Positions 1 through 10,241 of a DNA stretch of 64,000 nucleotides are shown here, piece after piece. Every line of letters begins with the position of its first letter. Positions within the stretch are counted from its first letter, which is position 1. The position numbers and the translations under genes are program-made. The notes beneath the pieces were generated by a model that was not told where the DNA came from, did not search any database, and worked only from the letters and a program-made list of their open reading frames with translations. This stretch comes from Owenia fusiformis (taxonomy: Eukaryota; Annelida; Polychaeta; Sabellida; Oweniidae), in NCBI GenBank assembly GCA_903813345.2, contig CAIIXF020000001.1, forward strand, positions 20,481,915-20,545,914, read 5' to 3'.

Positions 1-379
1 ATACCTCAATAGTATGTGCGAAATACCACTGTGTAAAAAATTTGAATATTACACAACCGTATCAATTTCACTTGCACCGCGTCGTAGGAAAATACACCCT
101 AAACCTTTTTTCAACACTACGCATCGGCATTTTGGCATATATTGTCCCTACGCCACTGCCCCCCCCCCTTGTTGGTTCCCAGAGCCGTCCCTATATGTTA
201 CGTTGAATTACGTTGAATTACGTTGAATTACAATTTCATTGGAAAGACATTGTTTTGTTTTTATAATAATTGATGATTCTCTTCATAAAAAACTTCATTT
301 TGATTTAATTCATTGATCTCTGAATATATGCCATTGATTATGTAATATATGTCATCAGATTTACAGTAAAAAACATGTC
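1..379. other. Non-coding, no gene seen
   Basis: AT-rich sequence with no exon I can support. The only structure is a short direct tandem repeat of an 11-bp unit (cgttgaattac-like) around 201-231. ALG3 exons 5' of 10242 are expected somewhere to the left, but none was recognised here. Confidence 0.5.
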
Positions 380-381
380 TA

Positions 382-1376
382 CAGGGCGTATCAAAAAAAA
401 CGCAACAAGTAGTTATCTCGTAAAATTCCAAAACTAGTGATGACTACATGAATTTCATTTGATGTACCATAAAGCCACGTCTCTCCTCTTTGCAATGATA
501 TGTCATTCATTCACATGTGGTAATGGTTGGTTGAGAAATCCTTCCATTTGCACAGTGGGTCAAAATCGACTCTGGGCCAAGTTTTAGATATTGCAAAAAT
601 CAGTGCAAGGGCTAAGTGCCAATGGAAGTTCCCCTGACTTGAATTGTTGTGACTTTTTCTTTTGGAGCTATCTAAGGAGCATCTGTGCTCACAATTCCTC
701 CACCAGATATTGCAAAACCTTGAGAAAGAATTGCCCATGGGCTGCTTTTCTCTGCTTTAACCCACAGATGACTCAGGACTGAACCATGCATGACGTGGAC
801 AGATGAGCGGATCTTTATGTGCAAGGAAGTGGTGGCAATTTGGAGGAGTATAGGATGTATTCTTGCAAGAGTATGAGTATGAACACTTTACTGTCTATGC
901 CACACCTGTCACTCCTTCTTCCAATAGCCCCTATGCCCCTTGTACTGACTTTTGCAATGTTCAAAACTTGGGTCCGAGCTGAATTTTGCCCCACTTTGCA
1001 AAATTAATGATTATTCGGCCACCCATGACTCTCTGTGAATGAATGATATTCCATTGCAAAGAGGAGTAATTTGGCTTTTTGGTACATTGAATGAAAAGGA
1101 TGCAGTCAGCATTGGTTTTATGTTTTCTTCAAATTTTGCATCGGGCTCCGTACACTGACTTTTGGGATGTTTATAACTTGGTCAAAAGCTAATTTTGGCC
1201 TACCTGGCAAATGGAATGATTTCTCGCCCAACCATGACCAAATATCAATGAATGATATATCATTGTAAAGAGGAGACACATGGCTTTATGGTGCATTGAA
1301 TGAAATCAATGCTGTTATCACTGGTTTTGCGCTTTTTCGAGATAACAAACTGTTGCGTTTTTTTTGATACGCACTG
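382..1376. mobile_element. Foldback Tc1/mariner-like element with TA target duplication
   Basis: The ends are inverted repeats (left begins cagggcgtatcaaaaaaaac, right ends with its near complement) flanked by TA on both sides (380-381 and 1377-1378), the hallmark of Tc1/mariner insertion. The inverted similarity continues well inside the termini, and the right half carries two degenerate tandem copies of the arm, both with a 'caaagaggag' word. Around 630-700 on the plus strand a broken frame reads SPDLNCCDFFFWSYL, which resembles the third catalytic Asp region of mariner transposases (SPDLxPxDFFLWGYL). The transposase is otherwise decayed, so the element is non-autonomous. Confidence 0.75.
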
Positions 1377-1429
1377 TATGTGGAGCACCTTTGGTACTTC
1401 TTAAAAGTGTTCCACTTTGGTTTAATATA

Positions 1430-1899
1430 CCGGATTTTCTCGCATATATGCCCCCCTAAATTTAGGCCCTTGGGCCAAAAATCGAATGTAGTACGCTTAT
1501 ACGCCCATGGGCCTATAAAAATGACTATTTATTGATTTTTTCAATAAATTCAAGAGTATTTTGTCACTGGCAGATCGTTCTGTCGTTACTTTGTTTCAAC
1601 ATTAAGTTCAACGCTGTGCCGTAAGTGGCAGTGGTGGATCATTCTGTTGTTACTTTGTTTCAACATTAAGTCCAAGGTTGTAGGTGACATTTCCTTTATA
1701 ATTCTTACAAAACATGCGGTAGGACTACAACAGTAGGTACGGTAGTCCATTGTATTCATCAGCTCTTCTCACCTTTACGCCCACTGGGCCAAAAATCGAA
1801 ACTTATACGCCCATGGGCGAAAAATAAGAGGTAAAATAACAGACGAAATTACCCCTTCTTTCAGTTATACGCCTGGGGCTTATATGCGAGAAAATCCGG
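1430..1899. mobile_element. MITE with TA target duplication
   Basis: Terminal inverted repeats of about 25 bp (left ccggattttctcgcatatat; right end is the near complement) are flanked by TA at 1428-1429 and 1900-1901. The body repeats the words 'ttatacgcccatgggc' and 'gggccaaaaatcgaa' in both halves. No coding capacity. The TIR is related in pattern, not identical, to the element at 48061-48563. Confidence 0.75.
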
Positions 1900-1901
1900 T
1901 A

Positions 1902-4104
1902 AGTCAAACAAAGTGAGGGAAGGGTGTTTTTAAAATGTAAAATGAAAAGGTTTTTCATTTCAACATTAAAATAAGCTTATGAAAGTTAGAAAATGCCAGA
2001 ATTTTTTAACTCTGCATTGAAAAACTAAAATCTTCACTTTAAAATGGCATCATGTTTTGCCACTTTATCTTGACACTGATAACTTAACTGTAAAGGCTGT
2101 AAAGGAAAAGTGAAAGTAAGGAAAGTGTTTTCAAACTACAATGACTAATAATTATTACTTATACAGTGAAAACCTGTCTTGTTGAACACCTCTCTCTAGT
2201 GAACACCCCAGTAGACACCCTTCCTAATTACATATTCTGCTGAATTATGTATAAATTAACCTATCTGTAGTAAACATCTACCGACACTGAACACTTTTAC
2301 TCATCAAACACTATATACTATATTACTCATACTCAGGGGTTTCATTGGCAGAAGGCAACAGACGATTTATGATTTCCATTAATTTTGCTTGTTGTTTTCA
2401 TTTATTTAGTCTGTTGTGAGAAATTCTAGTGAAACCCCTGCATACTGTCCCACTTGGGCGAGAGGATACCTCCCAATTAAGGTCCCATTTATAGCATTTT
2501 AATACCTTTTTACCCCCCCCCCCTTTCCCAGATTTTTTTAGATTTGAAACCGAGCCTAGAATTGAAAGCTCTTGTAGTGTAATAATGACAGAAATGCTAT
2601 GTCATATCTAGTCTACACCAAGCATAGATCTCATTTCTCATATTATATAAATACATGTACTTTGAAGAATAAGTGCTAAATGCATATTTTAGTAAAATTC
2701 AAAGTTTTTTAGTCAAAGTCAAGCTATTTTTATAAAAACAAATTTTTTCTTGTTTTTTTAATATGGGGATGTTGTGCTGAGATGTTCAGAATGCACCGGG
2801 GTCTAAATTTGAAAATTTTCTAGGGACATGCCCCCCCCCCCTGATCTACGCACGTCTCATCCATATCCAAGCAAATCCTTCTGAGGCCCCTGTTTAGTGT
2901 AGTAAAATCCCTACAAATGTTAGCCATTCCAAATCTTGTAGTTCGACAAAATGATGGACAATTTCAAGACCTATAAATGCTGAATAATTGCCAATATGAA
3001 GCATTGTTTCCAGTAATCAATCACTCTATTACATTGGGAAAAGCATCTAAGCCACTCTCCATCTCTATCCTTCTGCGATGCAACAGAGAGAGATGCTATG
3101 GGTATCAGAATGTGGGAAAAGTGTTTTGTAAAAGAAAACAAGAGAATTGGTAAGGGAAAATCTGATATATGACCTGATTTTCATCTTCAGTTCATCAAGG
3201 TATGCAACTAAAACAAAATGGTGGACAGTAAAAAAATTTTAACACCCAGAATGCTGAAAAAGGCAGATATGAAGCATTGCATGTTTCCAGTAATCAATCT
3301 CTTATTACATTGGTAAAAGTGTTTTGTCAAAGAAAACAAGAGAATTGGTAAGGAAACTGCTGACGTGGGTGAGGTTTGCCTTATCAATGTCAAAAGTTAA
3401 AAAAAAAGCAAACCGAACCCACATTTATGGGGGTATTGCAGCCTTACCCCATTCCTCTTAGTGTTATGTTTCAGCACACATACACATACAGTATGTGTAG
3501 AGGTCTTTGTATAGAACTCTCAAGTTGAGCTTACAAAATAATATGAAGGCATCAAGTGTCACATGGGCGTTAATAAAAAAGCTACATTTAGTCATCAGAT
3601 TGTTAGCAGTTATAGGCCAAAAGTGCTGTTACATTCCTGAGTAGACTATATAATATATTTTGCCAAGGCCACTAAGTACAGGCTACAACTGAGTTCAGTA
3701 CATAAACCATAACTAGCTTGCCTTGTTTGATGTTGATATAATACCATAGCACATAATGAGATACTGTATGTGTACCTACCTTTACTCAGTTTTGTGTATT
3801 TTCTATTTTGAAATCACAACATGGCTGCTGTTGTTTATATTGTATTTCTGTGTAATTACTCATCTCTACAGATGGCAGCACTTGTTTAAAAAATCAATAA
3901 CAAGTTTCTGCTATGCATATACTGACCTGACATCTTTCTATAAGGGTGAAATGTTATATTCATAGAATTTAGAATTTATTAGGCAAAGCATCAGGGATTC
4001 AGGGCATGGCCAAACTATAATTATGCGAACTACATTTATAAACAGTAACATTAATCTAAAAAGATATTGTGTTGTGATGGTTGTGTTGTTATAGATTTCC
4101 TTTC
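1902..4104. other. Non-coding with degenerate repeats
   Basis: No gene is supported. From about 2165 there is a pogo/Tigger-like repeat end (cagtgaaaacctgtcttg followed by repeated 'gaacacc' words). About 2940-3180 and 3200-3385 form a diverged direct duplication sharing 'tttccagtaatcaatc' and 'aaaacaagagaattggtaag'. Short C runs occur near 2513 and 2830. The rest is unremarkable AT-rich DNA. Confidence 0.5.
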
Positions 4105-4108
4105 TTAA

Positions 4109-5235
4109 AGGCCCCATGTAAAGTTTAAACCACCTTGGCCTATATTGTAGTCTTACCCAATGTTATCAAAGTGTGATATGTGAAACTTTTTTTTTTAATT
4201 TCAAAAAGTGGTTTTTGATAGACTTTTTGTTCCAAAATTTGTGAATTTATTCAAAACCAACTTTTAGAGGTCACTCATATCTTCTAATTAGCCACAATTC
4301 ATACCAATGCATAGCATTCATCCTCCCATGTTTTTTGCCGAAAAAATTAAGAAAACCGGTTCATAAATAAGCGAGAAATGAACTTATCAGTGCATGAAAA
4401 TGGTTCTGAGAAAAATGCATTTCAAAATTTTAGTTCTCATAGAAACCAATGGTATAATGATATCTAAAACATAATTTATTCTTCCTTTTAACCTGGTTAG
4501 AAAATCAACATTGGTTTTTATGAAAGTCTAGCATATTTAGAAAAGATTGACATCGAATAAAAAATTTAAATTTTTTTCAAAAAGTTTTTGCTACCTTAGT
4601 GACATCACTAATGTTTGAAATTATTTTTGATATGCTAAAACATTGAAGTGGCCCATAAATATGGCATTTATTATTGAAATAGTGTGTCCTTTCTTCAATC
4701 TTTGCATTGGTGTTAAAGATATAAACTTTTTTGAAATGCATTTAGCAATATTTGATGATTAACCTCTTGAATCCCAGGCTCTAAAATTGGCATGAAACCA
4801 GAGAATTTTTCATTTTTTGCCACCTTTTGACATTTTATTACATACCTATACCACCTTAGATGCTCAGCTTAGTAAAATTGGACGGCAGAGATCATTTCTA
4901 CACGTTTTAAAACAATTTTTGTGTAAATTGGATGAAAATTGTTCAAATGAGAGCAATTTTTGTGAAAAATTTTGTGACGGATTTTCTCGTCCCTCTGGGC
5001 ACCAGTCTTATTTCGTTTGTGACGGATATATCCGTCACTCTGGGTATTCAAGAGGTTAAGAAGTTCCAACTTTTTTTGAAAAATGGCGGGAAATTTGAAT
5101 ATTTGAGAAATGAAATGCTCACAACTATTTTTTCAAAAAATTTTTTTTGTTCAAAAATCTCTTAAATCACTTTTTAAGTCCTGACAAATAGTAAATGAAT
5201 GATAGAAAAATATTTTCAAACTTTAGACGGGGACT
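4109..5235. mobile_element. TTAA-flanked non-autonomous element (piggyBac/Kolobok-like)
   Basis: The left end reads TTAA then aggccccatgtaaag (TTAA at 4105-4108). The right end reads ctttagacggggact then TTAA (5236-5239). The termini are imperfect inverted repeats of about 15 bp, and a TTAA duplication is typical of piggyBac and Kolobok superfamilies. No transposase is readable in the 1.1 kb between. A related 'aaaggccctatgtaaag' end lies near 44050. Confidence 0.6.
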
Positions 5236-5400
5236 TTAAAGCAGTTTTCTATGAAATGCAGGACTTCCTCCATATTTGATTTGTATGACATAATGTATAG
5301 GAACTTGTTTTCCTCAGTTGTTAGAAAAGTCCTTGTTATTGAACGTTTGAATTTTATCTAATAAAACGGTGGTTTTTGCAGCTCATAACAAAGTGCAGTT

Positions 5401-8400
5401 TTATTATTATTATATTTATTGCCCCTCCAATCATGGAGATAATATATCATTACAGTATATAATAAATGTAATAAAAATAAGGATTTATAAAAATACAAAG
5501 ACAAGTGGAAAGCATTGATACAGCAGAACCCTCCTGGTTAGCCCATGTTCTCCCCTGGGGGTCCCACTGCACCACTGTGCGAACCATTACGATTTCAAAA
5601 TGAGAAGGAAATTATATACAAAAGCAGTTGTCTAGGACATCACCAGGAGTGCCAATCACGCCTCTTTGTTGACATCCTGATTGGTGCTTCGTGTTACAGT
5701 ATCACTCCATCCTTAGAATGTACATATTTTGCACAGCTGTTGAGATGCATTTAAGATCTTCGTTTGTTAGAGTCTCATCTCCTCCAAATATGCACCGTAG
5801 CTTCAGTATGTTAGTCATGTGTCTCCCATTGGGTATCCTATGTAATATATTTGTTATATTTGTCCTTAATGAGCAGTATCTGGGGCATTCCAAGATGAAG
5901 TGCTCCAGAGTTTCAATGCGTTGCATGTCACACATTCCACATATGCGATCATACACCGGAATATTTTCCCATTCACCGGTAATAGCTCGGAGTTTTCCTT
6001 GACCCGTGAGCAGTCGTACCATCAGGGTGCATCTCTTAATGTATCTACAGTCCTGCCTAGCTATTTCCCACCAGGCAATCGGTTTTGTACCAGTGACTAC
6101 AGTTCGGTATAATGTTAATTTATCATATGTAATAAGTTCTCTTCTCCACATGTTGCATTCAAAAGTCCTTACTATATTCCTAATATATCGTTTCCAGGTA
6201 GATTTTGGGGGAACTTCACCACTGTCCATCATTTCATATATCACGTTTGATATGCCAAACCGTGATGCGAGTGTCATTATGTCACCAATAGGTGACATTT
6301 TGTGTAGCGGGTTACTGTCATATCTGAACTTCGTGATACGCTTTATTGCTATGGTACGGAAGATCGAACCTGATACATGAGATAGAAGTTGTAGCAGGAA
6401 CATCATTTTAGCCACTACTATAGTCGCCGTCATAGTATGCCAGCCTAGTTGGGGTAGGACAGCTGGGTCAGATGTGCTTACTGGCAGGCCTTGTAGTTGT
6501 TTGCATATACTTCTATGTCCCTGCTCGAGCATCTTATAATCGGTTTCACTGAGGGGGACAAGCTCCATTCCATACGTCATAGAAGGCATACTGACAGACC
6601 AATATAACTTAGACGCAGTGAGGGGGTTGGTTGGGTTCTGGGTGTGTGTTGTTGTCCCAACATATGCATTCATTGCTCTCTTTCCTTTTGATAGAGCAGA
6701 CTCTATCAGTTCTCTATTACTGTTGTAGTTCGACATTGGAAGGCCGACATGTTGTGTTGTTTGGACTACATCTATTGTACGACCTCCAAGTTGTAAGTCT
6801 ATTCCTGCCTGTTGAGTGGCACGACTATTACTAAATATGATGGCCTTACATTTGTCCGGATGATAATTGAAGCGCCATTTAATGCTATACTGATGCATCA
6901 TGTTTAAGATGTCTTGCATTGTCTTTTTATGATAGGCAATAATGACAGTATCATCAGCATAGGATGGACATGTACATAGTACATCACCCACAGAGCACCC
7001 TTTACCAGAGTCAATCACATCTAAGAGAAGCCTATTCATATACTCCCCGTATAGCTCCATGGAGTACAATCCTCCCTGATGAACTCCCTGAGAGATCGGG
7101 AACTTATCTGAGAGTGTGACGTCATTTCCACACCTTACTGCGCACTGGTAGTCACTGTAGCATAGTCGCAACATCCTCCATAGCTTCCCATGTATCCCAA
7201 GATTAAAAAGCTTGTAGAAGAGGCCATTGTGCCACACCGTGTCGAAGGCCTTGCTAATGTCCATTGTGACCATTATGACGTCATTACCACTTTCAAGGCC
7301 ATTACATATGGCTTCTCTTGTCAGAAGCGATGTGTGGAGACATGACGTCATGGTCTTGTTTGCGGCCTGCATCTCTGACTTCGGCTCAATCCTATGGCAC
7401 ATCCTACTCCGCGTTACCATAATCTTTTCCCATAACTTCATGAAGGTCGTCATCAGCGTCAGGCCCCTATGGTTGTCCTTCTCCAAAATATCCTTGTTTC
7501 CTCCTTTAAAGATGGGGATTAGTACACCAAGTTTAAAGCTATCTGGGATGTGCTCCAGTCTTATTATATGGTTGTACAATGCTACAAGTATATTGGCAAG
7601 TGCGTCACCACCAAAGCGTAAATGTTCAGTGCTGATTTCATCCCACCCTGTAGCCTTGTTTCGAGAGAGGTTGTTAATTAAAGTAGTCATCTCTTTGTAG
7701 TTTATAGGATCATTTAACGCTTCATCATCATTGTTAAAACTGTCCTGCAGCATTTCTACTATTCTTGTGTTAATTACATGTTCATGATTACTGTCAAAAT
7801 TATCATTTGGCTTTATTGACATTAATGTTTTAAAATAATTCATCCATTCACTCCGGATCTCATCAGTCTGTGTTAAGATAATTCCGTCCTTATTACGTAT
7901 AGAATAGCTACTATTACTCCGATTTCTCCGTCTCTTAACAATAAACCAAAATTGCTTCAAGCTTATCTCTCCCGCTCTGTCGATTTCCTCCTGACATTCC
8001 ATCTCATACTTGTACTCAGCACGACGGATTTCCCGCCTGAATTGGCGCTTTGCAGTCTTATAGCGAATCCAGTGCTCATTCTCTTTGTTCCTTGGTCTTC
8101 CATTCAACTTCCACATCTTGAATGCTGACTTCTTGTCTGTAGATAACTGGCTCAGTGTATCAGACCAGTATGGCTTTAAGTGCTTCTTGAAAGACCTTCT
8201 AGGTATAGCATCAGCTGACACAGACTTTAAAACATCAGTCAGTTCATCAAACAGGGAATCAAGTAGTTCAGGCGTTACCTCAGACTTACTATTAATTAGC
8301 TTATCAGAGAGGGGTTTAAGAGATAGTGTCAAGGGAGCTGTATACCTCTCATAAAGCGCATTTGCATCAAGCTTGTCCCATGCTAGCTTCACTGGGTTAC

Positions 8401-8908
8401 AATTGTCAGAGGAGGGTGTGATTGGCACTAAGGTAGATGTTTCTAGTACGACCTGCAAGGGTAAATGGTCAGAATTATTTATCAATTCATCATCAATCAC
8501 TTTTACAGTTTTAACTTTCTGAGCATATTCTTCTGAAACAAGGCAGTGATCAATGTAAGATCTTCCTACATTTTCTCTATAATATGTATACTCTGGGCCA
8601 GAACCCTTATCTGTTAAGTCAATCACATTTAAACTACATCGAATACACATATCATTTAACAATACACCGTTACTGTTCATCTTACCAGCACCTCGACCCC
8701 CATACAGGGGTCCTAGATTAACATTTAAGTCACCAATAATCAGTACATCACCGTCTTGTTTCATCGTCAATATCACATCTTCGAGCTCATCTAATACATC
8801 TGCAAAATTGGATGTTTTACAGTTACGTTGAGGCAAATATACAGATACAATGTACAGGATACAATGTACAATGTACAGTTCATCTTCAAGACAATTATCT
8901 GAACATTT
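5401..8908 (-). mobile_element. 5'-truncated non-LTR (LINE) retrotransposon
   Basis: The element runs on the minus strand. It holds a long endonuclease/reverse transcriptase frame (5702-8908), about 300 bp of 3' UTR, and ends in a TAA/ATA-type microsatellite tail near 5401-5420 instead of poly(A). The 5' end is missing: the frame opens inside the endonuclease domain and no ORF1 is present. This is the usual product of incomplete target-primed reverse transcription. The left neighbour is the TTAA element ending at 5235. Confidence 0.85.
5702..8908 (-). CDS. LINE ORF2: endonuclease (partial) plus reverse transcriptase
   Basis: A single frame of roughly 1,070 codons without a stop; an in-frame TAA at 8909-8911 lies just beyond its open end. 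The N-terminal part is the C-terminal portion of an apurinic-type endonuclease (SVYLPQRN, then IIGDLNVN and, about 120 residues into the element, SDHLPL). The reverse transcriptase follows: the palm motif FDTVWH near residue 535, GVHQGGLYS, and the catalytic box SYADD near residue 625. The C-terminus has a Cys/His cluster (CGMC...HFILEC) common in CR1/I/Jockey-type elements. The protein would nick DNA and copy element RNA at the target. It lacks the first part of the endonuclease and has no native start codon, so it is unlikely to be active. I cannot assign the clade more finely by eye. Confidence 0.85.
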   Translation of the reverse strand, partial: KCSDNCLEDELYIVHCILYIVSVYLPQRNCKTSNFADVLDELEDVILTMKQDGDVLIIGDLNVNLGPLYGGRGAGKMNSNGVLLNDMCIRCSLNVIDLTDKGSGPEYTYYRENVGRSYIDHCLVSEEYAQKVKTVKVIDDELINNSDHLPLQVVLETSTLVPITPSSDNCNPVKLAWDKLDANALYERYTAPLTLSLKPLSDKLINSKSEVTPELLDSLFDELTDVLKSVSADAIPRRSFKKHLKPYWSDTLSQLSTDKKSAFKMWKLNGRPRNKENEHWIRYKTAKRQFRREIRRAEYKYEMECQEEIDRAGEISLKQFWFIVKRRRNRSNSSYSIRNKDGIILTQTDEIRSEWMNYFKTLMSIKPNDNFDSNHEHVINTRIVEMLQDSFNNDDEALNDPINYKEMTTLINNLSRNKATGWDEISTEHLRFGGDALANILVALYNHIIRLEHIPDSFKLGVLIPIFKGGNKDILEKDNHRGLTLMTTFMKLWEKIMVTRSRMCHRIEPKSEMQAANKTMTSCLHTSLLTREAICNGLESGNDVIMVTMDISKAFDTVWHNGLFYKLFNLGIHGKLWRMLRLCYSDYQCAVRCGNDVTLSDKFPISQGVHQGGLYSMELYGEYMNRLLLDVIDSGKGCSVGDVLCTCPSYADDTVIIAYHKKTMQDILNMMHQYSIKWRFNYHPDKCKAIIFSNSRATQQAGIDLQLGGRTIDVVQTTQHVGLPMSNYNSNRELIESALSKGKRAMNAYVGTTTHTQNPTNPLTASKLYWSVSMPSMTYGMELVPLSETDYKMLEQGHRSICKQLQGLPVSTSDPAVLPQLGWHTMTATIVVAKMMFLLQLLSHVSGSIFRTIAIKRITKFRYDSNPLHKMSPIGDIMTLASRFGISNVIYEMMDSGEVPPKSTWKRYIRNIVRTFECNMWRRELITYDKLTLYRTVVTGTKPIAWWEIARQDCRYIKRCTLMVRLLTGQGKLRAITGEWENIPVYDRICGMCDMQRIETLEHFILECPRYCSLRTNITNILHRIPNGRHMTNILKLRCIFGGDETLTNEDLKCISTAVQNMYILRME

Positions 8909-9261
8909 TTAAATTTGCGATTATTTATATTTTTATTTTTGTATCTTCCTGCTTCAATCTCTAATGAATGCTCACTGAGTCTCAGTTTTGTAAATAGTTT
9001 TCTTTTTCAAAGTTATTTTCAGTAGTGAGATTTTCTTCAAGATGTATATTATTGAATTTTACATTATCATCATTTTACTATTAGTATTTTGTTTGCTACC
9101 AGATCTGCAGAGCTTATTTTCACCTTCCACTGTTCATTGTATTTAATGTCTAATGCATGTATTTAATGCACTTTATTTAATGTGTATTTTCAATTTTCCC
9201 CTTAAAATCATACATATATTTGCACTGACCTGTGCGTGCACTAAAGTGTATATCTAATATA
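8909..9261. other. Non-coding, no feature seen
   Basis: AT-rich sequence between the truncated 5' end of the LINE and the next foldback element. It contains several 'tttaatg' words near 9140-9185 and nothing I can name. Confidence 0.4.
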
Positions 9262-9808
9262 CTGGAAACCCTTACACCATTTTCCTAATATCTCTATTAT
9301 TTTAAGAAATAACTTTGCACATTTGTACATCACTCAATTTCCTACCAGCCTACCATATTCCATGACCATCTGATTGATAGTCACCATGTTACAGCACTTT
9401 AAAGAACATTCCAGGTGGCCACTATTTCGCTGAAGACCAACCTGCACATGTTGTCCAAAATGTCCCTACCTATGGGGATATGGCAGAGATAGAGTGTATA
9501 ATAATGACCCCAGGACAATTGCAGACCTAAAAAGTGAGATCATCTGTATCATTCAGGCCATACCTGCTGAGGAATGCATTTGGATCATTGACAGCTGTGC
9601 AGGTTTGCCTCCAGCGCAATAATGGCCAAACCTGAAGCATGTTGTTCAAAGTGCTGTAAAATTGTGACTATCAGTCTAATGGTCATGAAATATGGTAGGG
9701 TGGTAGGAAATTGAATGATTTACAAATGTGTGAAATATCAGGGAGTAATTTCTTAAAATGACAATGATATGAAGAAAATGCAGGGTTTCCGTTTTTTTGA
9801 CCACCCTG
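9262..9808. mobile_element. Foldback mariner-like element, left terminus lost
   Basis: The two halves are inverted copies of each other, sharing 'caatttcctacca', 'ctaccatat' and 'cagcactttgaa'-type words. The right end is a mariner-style terminus (gtttttttgaccaccctg followed by TA at 9809-9810). The matching left terminus is truncated by about 20 bp, the similarity beginning at 'ggaaaccctt'. No transposase is readable. Confidence 0.55.
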
Positions 9809-10241
9809 TAAAAAGATTATGAAAATACTTGGAACCATAGGCCAAGGGTAAGTAGTTAATCTACTTATGTAAGCTGAATATAGAAGATGCTGTGAGTTTA
9901 TATATTGAGCTAATACTAATTTTCCCTTGGTCTATGCTTGGGACCCTCATTTCTGTGATCAATACAATTTTAGTTTATGTCTTCTATAAATTATTTTTTG
10001 AAAATGCCCAATAAAATAGATTCTAATGGTTCTGAATTCTATTATGATAGAATATTTAGCCATCTGCGTTCAGACATCAATAAGTCTGGATACCTTGGTC
10101 AGATTTTAAAATTTTTCATGTATCATTTTTTCAGTATTGCTCGATCATCTTTCTTTTGTTGAATCATAGTTTTTACAAATTAATGAGGCATGCATTTTGA
10201 TTCTTTGTTTCACAGTGTCCAAATACTTTATATATTTCCAG

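Noticed and set aside
6006-7700. Plus-strand frames of 70-157 codons across 5.7-8.4 kb
   Set aside because: They are shadows of the LINE reverse transcriptase frame on the minus strand.
9977-10162. Possible upstream ALG3 exon
   Set aside because: The frame has no ALG3 motif (no TGPLVYP or related block) and no matching splice borders.
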